A program made the position numbers and the translations under genes. From a bacterium (GTDB taxonomy: Bacteria > Spirochaetota > Spirochaetia > Treponematales > Rectinemataceae): a stretch of DNA of 38,608 bases. Under the pieces are notes generated by a model. That model saw only the letters and a list, made by a program, of their open reading frames with translations, did no database searches and had not been told where the DNA came from. The stretch is taken from assembly GCA_021782015.1 (NCBI GenBank), contig JAJXVS010000002.1, positions 1 to 38,608 on the forward strand, in the 5' to 3' direction. Below are positions 1-8,516 of the stretch, piece after piece; within the stretch, counting starts at the first letter, position 1; every line of letters begins with the position of its first letter.

Positions 1-929
1 TCCAGGACCTCGTCATTCCCGTGGGTTCGAAGGATCCCGCCAAGGCGACGAGCGTCGTGGACCTCGCCTGCAACCTCGACAAGCGCACCCCCGAAATTCC
101 CCAGGGCGGGACGGCCGACGCCGTCGACCAGGGCACCTGGCGCATTGAGGAAAAACTCTACGACAGCTTCGGCCAGGTCCACAATCTCCGCGTCGATTTC
201 ACGAAGGTGCCCGGCCAGCCCAACCAGTGGACCGGCACGGTGAATGTCGATCCCGGAACCGCGACCCCGACGAATACCGCCGTCGCCATCGGACAGCCCG
301 TGACGGGCCAGCCCAATTCCTTCACCGTGGAGTTCGACAACAACGGCCTCCTCCGCCGCGTAACCGACAGGCAGGGACAGAACGGACCGGCCACCGGTTC
401 CCTCGACATGGGCGTTTCCTTCGACGTCCAGGGCGCGACGCCAGTGGCCGGCGCGCCGGCTCGTCAGACCTTCAGACTCAATCTCGGCAGCGTCGGCTCG
501 GCCACCGACACCGTGACCCAGTTCGCCGAACGCTCTTCGACGAAGGTCTTCAGCCAGGATGGATACCCGATGGGCTACCTCGATACCTTCAAGGTCGATC
601 AGTCGGGCGGGGTGACGGCCGTCTACTCGAACGGCTCGAGCCGCAGCATCGGCCAGGTGGCCCTGGCGAGCTTCACCAATCCCAACGGCCTGGAGAAGGC
701 GGGCGAGACGAATTTCGTCCAGTCCAACAACTCGGGCATGGCCAATGTCGGACCTTCTGGCATCGCGGGAAAGGGCAAGATCATTGCGGGCACCCTCGAA
801 ATGTCGAACGTCGATCTCGCCGACCAGTTCGTCGACATGATTGTCACCCAGCGCGGATTCCAGGCCAACTCCCGCACCATCCAGACGGCCGACCAGCTAC
901 TCCAGGAGCTCCTGCAGCTCAAGCGATAA
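1..929 (+). CDS. flgE: Flagellar hook protein FlgE, C-terminal part (gene starts upstream of window)
   Basis: Open frame from the window edge; C-terminus NVDLADQFVDMIVTQRGFQANSRTIQTADQLLQELLQLKR is the typical hook/rod C-terminal motif; ACNLDKR segment typical of spirochete FlgE. Confidence 0.95.
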   Translation, partial: QDLVIPVGSKDPAKATSVVDLACNLDKRTPEIPQGGTADAVDQGTWRIEEKLYDSFGQVHNLRVDFTKVPGQPNQWTGTVNVDPGTATPTNTAVAIGQPVTGQPNSFTVEFDNNGLLRRVTDRQGQNGPATGSLDMGVSFDVQGATPVAGAPARQTFRLNLGSVGSATDTVTQFAERSSTKVFSQDGYPMGYLDTFKVDQSGGVTAVYSNGSSRSIGQVALASFTNPNGLEKAGETNFVQSNNSGMANVGPSGIAGKGKIIAGTLEMSNVDLADQFVDMIVTQRGFQANSRTIQTADQLLQELLQLKR

Positions 930-947
930 TGCGGTAGATCATTCATG

Positions 948-990
948 ATGGAGTCGCCGTCAGGCCCACCGGCCATGACGGTGACTCCAT
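948..990 (+). terminator. Strong hairpin between flgE and flbD (terminator or attenuator-like)
   Basis: 15-bp arms ATGGAGTCGCCGTCA / TGACGGTGACTCCAT (one G.T pair) with inner GGCC..GGCC stem, followed by TTTTGGG. Confidence 0.5.
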
Positions 991-1012
991 TTTGGGTCCT
1001 AGGAGCCTTCCC

Positions 1013-1210
1013 TTGATCGAACTCACCCAGCTCTCCGGCAAGATCTTCTGGATCAACCCGCATCAGATCGAGACGGCCGAGAGCACGCCCGACACGACCC
1101 TGCACATGATTTCGGGCAACCGCATCGTCGTGCGCGAAGACATCGCCACCCTCAGGGCGAAGATCGTGGAGTACAGGCGGAGCATAGCGGCATTTGGCGA
1201 TCAGGCCTGA
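1013..1210 (+). CDS. flbD: Flagellar protein FlbD
   Basis: MIELTQLSGKIFWINPHQIE...; short protein directly after flgE; TTG start preceded by AGGAGCC. Confidence 0.85.
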   Translation: MIELTQLSGKIFWINPHQIETAESTPDTTLHMISGNRIVVREDIATLRAKIVEYRRSIAAFGDQA

Positions 1211-1310
1211 GCCGCATCCTTCGGTTCGGGCCGCCGCCGCCCCCACCGCGCCGTCGCCACCCCTACCGCAGCGCCGCCGACATTAGCGCCGCGCGGCCCC
1301 CACGGGAGTC

Positions 1311-1339
1311 TTTCATCCTGCGATACCTTCATGTATACT
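1311..1339 (+). promoter_or_regulatory. Candidate sigma70-like promoter upstream of fliL
   Basis: TTTCAT - 17 bp - TATACT in the 278-bp flbD-fliL gap. Confidence 0.35.
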
Positions 1340-1487
1340 CATGATGTCCTTGCGCCCGCCCGATAATTGATGGGAGGCCCCGGGGGAAAGGGGCGACGCA
1401 TCGCCCGGGAGCGCCCCAGCGCCTCGTGGCGCCACGCCGCCTGGGGGCGGCCGAGACCATTCGCGCCGGCAAAGGGAGGAACAGCGC

Positions 1488-2042
1488 ATGTCCGACAATA
1501 TCGACGACCAGGACATCAGTTTCAACGAAGGCGCCGAGGCGGAGGCCGCACCGGCGAAGGCCAAGGGCGCCGGTCCCGGTATACTCCGCATTCTCATGAT
1601 CGTCGGCATCGCGCTCGGGGCGGTCATCCTCATCGTCACGGTCGTCGTCGTCACCGTTGGAATCATGAATTCCAGCGGGAAGCCGGTGAGTCAAAGGCCC
1701 GTTTCCGAGGCCTATCAGGCTGCCACGCCCGAATACCAGTACATAGGCACGATAGCCGAAGTCAGGACCAGGACGATCGACGCCGAGCCGCACACGGCCA
1801 TCGTCAAGATCAACCTCGGCCTCGACAAGGATGACAAGGACGGACCTGTCGAGATCAACGCGCGGGCTCCCCAGATCGCCGATTTTCTCAGACATTATTT
1901 CGCGATGAAGTCCGCCGCCGATCTGGCGCCCGAAAACGAGGAGCAGCTCAAGGCCGAACTCCTCGAACAGCTCAACGGCATCCTCTCGAAACGATATATA
2001 CGAGAGGTGCTTTTCCAGCGCCTCGATGTCATCGCCCAGTGA
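1488..2042 (+). CDS. fliL: Flagellar basal body-associated protein FliL
   Basis: N-terminal TM segment, FliL-like C-terminus (ELLEQLNGILSKRYIREVLFQRLDVIAQ); position before fliM; SD GGAGG. Confidence 0.9.
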   Translation: MSDNIDDQDISFNEGAEAEAAPAKAKGAGPGILRILMIVGIALGAVILIVTVVVVTVGIMNSSGKPVSQRPVSEAYQAATPEYQYIGTIAEVRTRTIDAEPHTAIVKINLGLDKDDKDGPVEINARAPQIADFLRHYFAMKSAADLAPENEEQLKAELLEQLNGILSKRYIREVLFQRLDVIAQ

Positions 2043-2067
2043 AAACCGGGCAGGGGACGGATGAACG

Positions 2068-3102
2068 ATGACCGAAGTCCTGTCGCAAGACGAAATAGAT
2101 CAACTACTCACGGCCATCAACGCGGGCGAGACCGAGATCGAGACGATCAAGCCGACCGCCGATACCCGCAAGATAAAGATTTACGACTTCAAGCGACCGG
2201 ACAAATTCTCGAAGGAGCAGATTCGCACCGTCCAGATAATGCACGAGACCTTCGCGCGCCTCACGACGACCAATCTCTCGGCGAGCCTCCGCACCCTGGC
2301 CCATGTCCATGTCGCCTCGGTCGATCAGCTTACCTATGAAGAATTCATCAGGTCGATCCCGACCCCCACGACCCTCGCCAACATCAGCATGGACCCACTC
2401 AAGGGGTCGGCCATCCTCGAGATCGATCCGTCGATCACCTTCACGATAATCGATCGCCTCTTCGGCGGCACGGGCGAGGGCGCCAAGCTCAACCGGGAAC
2501 TCACCGACATCGAGCACTCGGTAATGGAAGGCATCATCGTCCGCATCCTCGGCAACATGCGCGAGGCCTGGACCCAGGTCATCGATCTCCGGCCGCGCCT
2601 CTCGCAAATCGAGACGAACCCGCAGTTCGCGCAGATCGTTCCGCCGACCGAGATGGTCGTCCTCGTGACCCTCGAGACGAAGGTGGGCGAGGTCGAGGGC
2701 ATGATGAACCTCTGCATTCCCTACATCACGATCGAGCCCATCGTATCCAAGCTCTCCGCCCAATATTGGTACTCATCGGTGCGCCGCGGCGCGACCACGG
2801 AAAATCTCAATATCCTCAAGGAAAAACTCTCGACCGTTGAGATTCCCGTGATAGCCGAGATCGGCAAGATCGAGATTCCCGTGAGGGAGGTCCTCGCTCT
2901 CAGGGTGGGCGATGTCGTCCGCCTGCATTCCGTCCGCGTGAACGATCCCATGTCACTCAATGTCGGCACCAAGAAAAAGTTCCTCTGCAAGCCAGGGGTC
3001 ATCGGCAAGAAAATGGCCGTCCAGATCACGAAAAAGCTCGAGGACGTCGGGCAGGACGAATTCGAGGAGTTGACCTCCGAAGGAGAAGACTACAATGGGT
3101 GA
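2068..3102 (+). CDS. fliM: Flagellar motor switch protein FliM
   Basis: MTEVLSQDEIDQLLTAINAG; characteristic FliM middle domain and C-terminal SpoA domain. Confidence 0.97.
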   Translation: MTEVLSQDEIDQLLTAINAGETEIETIKPTADTRKIKIYDFKRPDKFSKEQIRTVQIMHETFARLTTTNLSASLRTLAHVHVASVDQLTYEEFIRSIPTPTTLANISMDPLKGSAILEIDPSITFTIIDRLFGGTGEGAKLNRELTDIEHSVMEGIIVRILGNMREAWTQVIDLRPRLSQIETNPQFAQIVPPTEMVVLVTLETKVGEVEGMMNLCIPYITIEPIVSKLSAQYWYSSVRRGATTENLNILKEKLSTVEIPVIAEIGKIEIPVREVLALRVGDVVRLHSVRVNDPMSLNVGTKKKFLCKPGVIGKKMAVQITKKLEDVGQDEFEELTSEGEDYNG

Positions 3103-4273
3103 CGCAGCCCTTTCCCAGGACGAGATAGACTCCCTGCTCGCCGGTCTCGACGGCGGTCCTTCGCCGGCCCCCCGCAGCGGGCATGTCGCCTCGGCGACGC
3201 CGGAGGCTTCGGCCTTCCGCACGATCCTCGAGGGAATCGTCGGCGCCCAGTCGCAAAACATTTCGGTGATCACGGGTCTGCCGGTGACGGTTTCGCCGCC
3301 GACGGTAGACGTGGTGAATCGTGACGCCTTCCTCCGCGAACTGCCCGAGCAGGTCCTCGCCGTCATGGTGCCCTTCGCCGGCTCACTTCCCGGCGAGCAT
3401 CTCTTCGTGTTGCCGAAGGAACTCGCGATCTCCATCGCAGCCAACGCCAACCACGAGGAAGGCCTCACGGAACTTGACGACATGGCCGTTGCGACCGTCC
3501 AGGAATGCGTCTCGAACCTGACGGGCACGACGATCAACGTGCTCTCCGAAAAGACCGGGAACAGGGGCATGCAATCCGGCGTGGCTGAGGGCAGCTTCGG
3601 CCCAAAGGCCATGGCCAGGGTGCCCGGCGGCGACATGGTGCGCGCGGCCTACCAGGTGTCCATCGGCGATCTGCCGCCCGAACGCATGGTGGAGATCTTC
3701 TCCCTGCCCTTCGTCCGTGACGTTGTTCTGGCCTCGGGCGGCGGAGCCCCCTCGCCCCAGGCCCAGATGGCGCCTTCCTATGGCGGAGGCGGCGGCATGG
3801 GCCAGATGGCCGGCGGCATGATGGGGGGAGGCCAAGGCGGCGGAATGCAGATGGGCATGATGCCCCAGCAACAGGGCTACGGTATGCCGCAAGGTTTCGG
3901 CGGCGTCCCCCAGGGGCAGATGCAGTATGGCGGCTACGGCTCCGGCATGGCTCCGCCCAACGTCCAGCCAGTCCAGTTCGGCAGTCTCCAGATGGGCGCC
4001 CCCTCGCACGAGTCCGGCAACATCGGCCTCATCATGGACGTCTACATGGAGATGACGGTCGAACTGGGCCGCACCCGCAAGCTGATAAAAGAAATCCTCG
4101 GCATGGGCGAGGGCACGATCATCGAGCTCGACAAGCTCGCCGGCGAGCCCGTCGACATCCTCGTCAATCACAAGCTCATCGCCAAGGGCGAGGTCGTGGT
4201 CATCGACGAGAATTTCGGCGTCCGCGTCACGGAGATCGTCTCGCAAATCGAAAGGGTATCAGACCTCGGATAG
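3095..4273 (+). CDS. fliY: Flagellar motor switch protein FliN/FliY
   Basis: N-terminal ALSQDEIDSLLAGLDGG, CheC-like middle, C-terminal SpoA domain (VELGRTRKLIKEILGMGEGTIIELDKLAGEPVDILVNHKLIAKGEVVVIDENFGVRVTEI); Gly/Met/Gln-rich linker. Confidence 0.93.
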   Translation: MGDAALSQDEIDSLLAGLDGGPSPAPRSGHVASATPEASAFRTILEGIVGAQSQNISVITGLPVTVSPPTVDVVNRDAFLRELPEQVLAVMVPFAGSLPGEHLFVLPKELAISIAANANHEEGLTELDDMAVATVQECVSNLTGTTINVLSEKTGNRGMQSGVAEGSFGPKAMARVPGGDMVRAAYQVSIGDLPPERMVEIFSLPFVRDVVLASGGGAPSPQAQMAPSYGGGGGMGQMAGGMMGGGQGGGMQMGMMPQQQGYGMPQGFGGVPQGQMQYGGYGSGMAPPNVQPVQFGSLQMGAPSHESGNIGLIMDVYMEMTVELGRTRKLIKEILGMGEGTIIELDKLAGEPVDILVNHKLIAKGEVVVIDENFGVRVTEIVSQIERVSDLG

Positions 4274-4345
4274 GCCTGGCCCGGCGAGGAGTCGGCGGCA
4301 TCGGGCCCCGTCTGTCCGGCGCCTCCGAGGTGATTATTTTTTATC
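4263..4345 (+). terminator. Branched stem-loop plus T-rich tract after fliN/Y
   Basis: ACCTCGGA-ta-GGC (4263-4275) pairs with GCC-TCCGAGGT (4321-4331); inner stem GGCCCG (4278-4283)/CGGGCC (4302-4307); then GATTATTTTTTATC. Confidence 0.5.
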
Positions 4346-4363
4346 AATTGGTGCGATTCACGC

Positions 4364-4392
4364 TTGCAATGTCCCGACCACTGCTGTACTCT
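4364..4392 (+). promoter_or_regulatory. Candidate sigma70-like promoter for fliO and downstream export-apparatus genes
   Basis: TTGCAA - 17 bp - TACTCT, ~24 bp before the fliO start. Confidence 0.55.
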
Positions 4393-4415
4393 AAGTAGGT
4401 ATTGGGAGGGGTCTT

Positions 4416-5108
4416 TTGAAAATTTATGCTCTCGTCCTGTGCGCCATGATGGCGTTCGGAGCGGGGGCGTCTGTCTCGGCGCAGCAGGCGGTCAAGCCGC
4501 AGGCGACGGGAACGGCGAACGCCCAGGCGTTGGGGAATGCCCAGGCGGTCGACGAGACGACCCTGTCTTTGGATGCGCCGGCGCCCGCGGCGAATCAGGC
4601 GGCCGGCTCTGCCCAGGCCGCAGGTCCGAATACCTTTGCCTATTTCCTCAGGATGATTGTCGTCCTCGCCCTCGTGGTCGGGGCGATGTATCTCGTCTTC
4701 TCGGTCATGCGCCGTCTCGCCAAGCCCAGGGATTCGGGCGACTCCCCCATCCGCGTCCTCGGTTCGAGGGCTCTCGGCGCGGGCAAGTCGGTGCACCTCC
4801 TCGGACTCGGCTCGAAGGCATGGCTCGTGGGCTCCTCCGAACATTCGATTTCGCTCATCGCCGAGATCGACGACAAGGAACTTCTCGACGGGCTCGAGCT
4901 CGAAACGACGACGCGCGCCGCCTCGGCCTCGACCGATTTCGCGGCGCTTCTCGGATCGCTCCTCTCACGCAAAAAGGGCGGGGGGAGGGGGCTTCACGCC
5001 TCGGCCGTCGACGGTCCTGAGACATCGGCCCACAAGGCCGAGGGTTCAGGCGCCTTTATCGCGCGACAACGCGGCAGGCTTGATCGCTTTAATGGAGAGC
5101 GGCCATGA
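4416..5108 (+). CDS. fliO: Flagellar biosynthetic protein FliO/FliZ
   Basis: Signal peptide, single TM, FliO-like segment IRVLGSRALGAGKSVHLLGLGSKAWLVGSSEHSISLIAEI; TTG start after GGGAGGGG; precedes fliP. Confidence 0.85.
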   Translation: MKIYALVLCAMMAFGAGASVSAQQAVKPQATGTANAQALGNAQAVDETTLSLDAPAPAANQAAGSAQAAGPNTFAYFLRMIVVLALVVGAMYLVFSVMRRLAKPRDSGDSPIRVLGSRALGAGKSVHLLGLGSKAWLVGSSEHSISLIAEIDDKELLDGLELETTTRAASASTDFAALLGSLLSRKKGGGRGLHASAVDGPETSAHKAEGSGAFIARQRGRLDRFNGERP

Positions 5109-6013
5109 GGCTGCATCGAAAATTCCTCCTCGCGGCGGCCATTGCCGGCCTCGCCTTCGGCGCCGTCGCCCAGACGGGTCCCGCCTCGGGTTCGGCGACC
5201 CGCGTCTTCACGCCCTCGCAACCGATGGCTCCCCGATCGCCGGCCCTTTCGGGCAACGCGGGCAGCACGCGCACCCCGACCGTGCCCGCGGCCATTTCGC
5301 GGGGAGTGACGGGCCTGCCTACCCAGTCGAATATCGTGCCCCTCGTTGACCTCCGCGTCCGAAATCCCCAGACCGGCCAGGAGGTCGCCTTTTCGGTCCA
5401 GATCCTCCTCCTGCTCACGGTGCTCTCGCTCGCCCCGAGTCTCCTCATACTCGTGACGAGTTTTCTCCGCATTGCCATCGTCCTCGATTTCATCAAGCGG
5501 GCGCTCTCCCTCCAGCAGATGCCGCCCAACCAGGTCCTGATGGGCATTGCCTTCTTTCTGACGATCTTCGTCATGTGGCCCACCTTCGACACGATCTGGC
5601 AGAGATCGATCCAGCCGCTTTCGCAGGGACAGATAGGGGTCCAGGAGGCCTACAAGCAGGCCGAGGGGCCGCTCAGGCTCTTCATGTTCTCGCAGATGAA
5701 GAAGGACCCGCAGAGCATCAGGCTCTTCATGTCGATGCGCGGCCTGCCCAAGCCCAACACCCTCGCCGACGTGCCTACCTATGTCCTTATTCCCGCCTTC
5801 ATCCTGAGCGAGATGACCATCGCCTTCAAGATAGGAATACTGCTCTTCGTGCCTTTCATCGTCATCGACATGGTCGTCGCTTCGGCCCTGATGTCGATGG
5901 GCATGATCATGCTGCCGCCGGTGATGATCTCGATGCCCTTCAAGCTCATCCTCTTCGTCCTGGTCGACGGCTGGAACCTCCTCACCCAGCAGCTCGTGAG
6001 GTCCTTCTCGTGA
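5105..6013 (+). CDS. fliP: Flagellar export protein FliP
   Basis: Canonical FliP: LLLLTVLSLAPSLLILVTSFLRIAIVLDFIKRALSLQQMPPNQVLMGIAFFLTIFVM; 4-bp overlap with fliO. Confidence 0.98.
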   Translation: MRLHRKFLLAAAIAGLAFGAVAQTGPASGSATRVFTPSQPMAPRSPALSGNAGSTRTPTVPAAISRGVTGLPTQSNIVPLVDLRVRNPQTGQEVAFSVQILLLLTVLSLAPSLLILVTSFLRIAIVLDFIKRALSLQQMPPNQVLMGIAFFLTIFVMWPTFDTIWQRSIQPLSQGQIGVQEAYKQAEGPLRLFMFSQMKKDPQSIRLFMSMRGLPKPNTLADVPTYVLIPAFILSEMTIAFKIGILLFVPFIVIDMVVASALMSMGMIMLPPVMISMPFKLILFVLVDGWNLLTQQLVRSFS

Positions 6014-6029
6014 CCCGGGGAGGCGCCCG

Positions 6030-6299
6030 ATGAGCGTCGGCGATGCGGTCAACATCATGCGCGGAGCCATCATCGAGACGATGATCCTCTCCTCGCCCAT
6101 GCTTCTCGTGGCGATGGTGGTCGGCCTCGTCATCTCGATCTTCCAGGCGACCACCTCGATCCAGGAGCAGACCCTCACCTTCGTTCCCAAGATAGCGGCG
6201 ATCATGCTCGTGCTCGCGATGCTCGGCGGCTGGATGTTCGGCAGTCTCGCCCAATACACCCAATCCCTCTTCGCGATGATCCCCAGCATGGCGCATTGA
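6030..6299 (+). CDS. fliQ: Flagellar export protein FliQ
   Basis: 89-aa, two TM; GLVISIFQATTSIQEQTLTFVPKI. Confidence 0.97.
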   Translation: MSVGDAVNIMRGAIIETMILSSPMLLVAMVVGLVISIFQATTSIQEQTLTFVPKIAAIMLVLAMLGGWMFGSLAQYTQSLFAMIPSMAH

Positions 6300-6309
6300 G
6301 GCGAGGGAC

Positions 6310-7086
6310 ATGGGCTGGCCCTTCGACGACTGGAACCTCTTCCTTCTCATCGCCGTCCGGATTCTCGCGTTGATCGAAGTGGCCCCCCTCCTTTCCGGCG
6401 ACGGGGTTCCCCAGGTGGCCAAGGTCGGCCTCGCGGGCTTCGCCGCCGTCTCCGTGTTCCCTTCGGTGAAGGCCCAGGGCTACCCGATCCCCGCGGACGG
6501 GGCGACCTACGCCCTCCTTGTCGTCGGGGAGGCGATGATCGGCCTCATCATCGGCTTTTTCCTCAACGCCCTCTATTCGGCCTTCCAGGCAGCCGGCCAG
6601 CTCTTCTCGCTCCAGATCGGCTTTTCGGCGATGGAGACCTACGATCCGCTCGCCCAGGTCGAGCTCCCCCTCGTGGGCCAGTTCCTCAACCTCGTCGCGA
6701 TGTTCGTCTTCCTCGTGGTCGACGGCTTCAACAAGCTCTTCGTCATCGGCGTACAGGGCTCCTTCCATGCGATGCGGGCCATCGACCTCGTGACGCGGCG
6801 GAACGACATCGTCGACTTCCTCTCGCGGGCCGTCGGGGCCCTCATTCAGCAAAGCCTTATCCTCGCAATGCCGATATTGGGTACACTGTTCATCATGACC
6901 GTTGCGCTCGGACTTCTCTCGAAGGCGGCTCCCCAGATGAACCTCCTCACCGAGGGCTATCCGATCACCCTCACCGCCGCGTGGCTCATCATGATCGCAA
7001 CTATGCCGTTTATTGCCGAGGCCTTCTCCCGCATGATAGACAACGGTTTCGGCGACCTCGGCCGGATGCTCGGGGGGGTCAGATGA
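6310..7086 (+). CDS. fliR: Flagellar export protein FliR
   Basis: Multi-TM protein in order P-Q-R; FliR-like. Confidence 0.96.
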   Translation: MGWPFDDWNLFLLIAVRILALIEVAPLLSGDGVPQVAKVGLAGFAAVSVFPSVKAQGYPIPADGATYALLVVGEAMIGLIIGFFLNALYSAFQAAGQLFSLQIGFSAMETYDPLAQVELPLVGQFLNLVAMFVFLVVDGFNKLFVIGVQGSFHAMRAIDLVTRRNDIVDFLSRAVGALIQQSLILAMPILGTLFIMTVALGLLSKAAPQMNLLTEGYPITLTAAWLIMIATMPFIAEAFSRMIDNGFGDLGRMLGGVR

Positions 7087-8495
7087 GGGCGGCCGAAGGC
7101 GACCCCCGCGACAGTAGTCGCGTCGCGAACCACTGCGATGTTCGCTCCGATGTCGCGAACATTGATTTTAATTGGTTCGTCGCGAACCACTGCGATGTTC
7201 GCTCCGATGTCGCGACCATTGATTTGCAGTGGTTCGCGGCGGAGGACGAGGGGAGGACGGAGGAGCCTTCCGAGTACAAGATCCGCAAGGCCCGCGAGGA
7301 GGGGCGCGTCGCGAAGAGCCAGGAGCTCGTCGGGGCTCTCGGTCTCCTCATCCCGGCCTCGGTGCTGGTCATCCTGGCGCCGTCGATGCTGCGGACCCTG
7401 CGTGAAATGATTCTCTACTATTTCATGATCGCCACCGAGACGGACATCACGACGGACGGAGGGGTGGTCGCCGCCAGTTTTGTCGCCTATTTCGCGCGTC
7501 TGGCCCTTCCCCTCGGCATCGCGGGCATGGTGTCCGGGATCGCCTCAAATATGCTCCAGGTGGGCTTCGTGTTCTCGGCCAAGCCCATCACTCCGGATTT
7601 TTCGCGCATCGTGCCCCGCATCGGCCAGTGGCTCAAGAAGAGCATGTTCTCCGCCGAAGGGATCTTCAATCTCGCTAAGACCATCGCCAAGGTCGCCATC
7701 GTGGCGGCCGTTTCGTGGGTGACGATTTCGAGCCAATTGGGAAAGCTTCTTTCTTCCATCACCACCTCGTTCTGGGTGGCCGTCGCCTTCGTCGGCGGTC
7801 TGGCGATGCGCCTGGTCATCGAGGTCGCGGTCCTCCTCCTCGTGCTTTCGGTGCCCGACTTCCTGTTCCAGAGGCGGCAGTACCGGGAATCCCTCAAGAT
7901 GTCCCGTGAAGAAGTCAAGGAAGAGCGCAAGATGATGGAGGGCGACCCCCTCGTCAAGAACAGGCTCCGGCAAAGGATGCAGGAGCTCCTGGCGAAGAAC
8001 ATGGCGGCCAACGTGCCCAAGGCCGATGTCGTCATCGCCAACCCGACGCACTATGCCGTTGCCCTCGAATGGAACCGGGAGGCGATGGCCGCGCCCGTTG
8101 TCACGGCCAAGGGCGTCGACGACATGGCCCTCCGCATACGCCGAATAGCCGAGGAAAACGCCGTGCCGGTCGTCGAAAACCGCCCCCTGGCCCGCGCCCT
8201 CTACGCGGAGGTCCAGATCGGCGATGCCATCCCCGAGAAATACTATCAGGCGATCGCCGCCGTCCTCGCCTCCGTCTACTCGGCGAGCGGCGAAGCCCAA
8301 GCCATCCGCGGAGCGGCGGCGCAAGGCTCCCGCGACGCCTCGGCTTCGGAAGGGGACGGGTCGGCGGGGGCTTCGGCTGGGGCCGTGTCGGCGGGGGCCG
8401 TGTCGGCTGGGGCCGTGTCGGCTGGGGCCGCGCGCGAGACCGCCGGCCTGGCCGATGGCCCCGGTCGGCGCGGTTCGATGAGGGCAGAGGTATGA
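7083..8495 (+). CDS. flhB: Flagellar export switch protein FlhB with repeated N-terminal extension and Ala/Gly/Ser repeat tail
   Basis: EDEGRTEEPSEYKIRKAREEGRVAKSQEL; autocleavage motif NPTHYAVAL; ATGA overlap with fliR. Confidence 0.96.
   Translation: MRAAEGDPRDSSRVANHCDVRSDVANIDFNWFVANHCDVRSDVATIDLQWFAAEDEGRTEEPSEYKIRKAREEGRVAKSQELVGALGLLIPASVLVILAPSMLRTLREMILYYFMIATETDITTDGGVVAASFVAYFARLALPLGIAGMVSGIASNMLQVGFVFSAKPITPDFSRIVPRIGQWLKKSMFSAEGIFNLAKTIAKVAIVAAVSWVTISSQLGKLLSSITTSFWVAVAFVGGLAMRLVIEVAVLLLVLSVPDFLFQRRQYRESLKMSREEVKEERKMMEGDPLVKNRLRQRMQELLAKNMAANVPKADVVIANPTHYAVALEWNREAMAAPVVTAKGVDDMALRIRRIAEENAVPVVENRPLARALYAEVQIGDAIPEKYYQAIAAVLASVYSASGEAQAIRGAAAQGSRDASASEGDGSAGASAGAVSAGAVSAGAVSAGAARETAGLADGPGRRGSMRAEV
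7122..7235 (+). repeat. 57-bp in-frame tandem duplication in 5' end of flhB
   Basis: Two adjacent copies (7122-7178, 7179-7235) starting GTCGCGAACCACTGCGATGTTCGCTCCGATGTCGCGA; 19-aa unit VANHCDVRSDVA(N/T)ID(F/L)(N/Q)WF. Confidence 0.95.
8361..8431 (+). repeat. 15-bp in-frame tandem repeat in 3' end of flhB
   Basis: TCGGC(T/G)GGGGCCGTG units encoding (SAGAV)n. Confidence 0.85.
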
Positions 8496-8516
8496 TGAAC
8501 ATGTCCGGAGGCCACC

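Noticed and set aside
4994-6289. 431-aa minus-strand ORF over fliP/fliQ
   Set aside because: Antisense to canonical fliP/fliQ; His/Asp/Glu/Arg-rich shadow composition.
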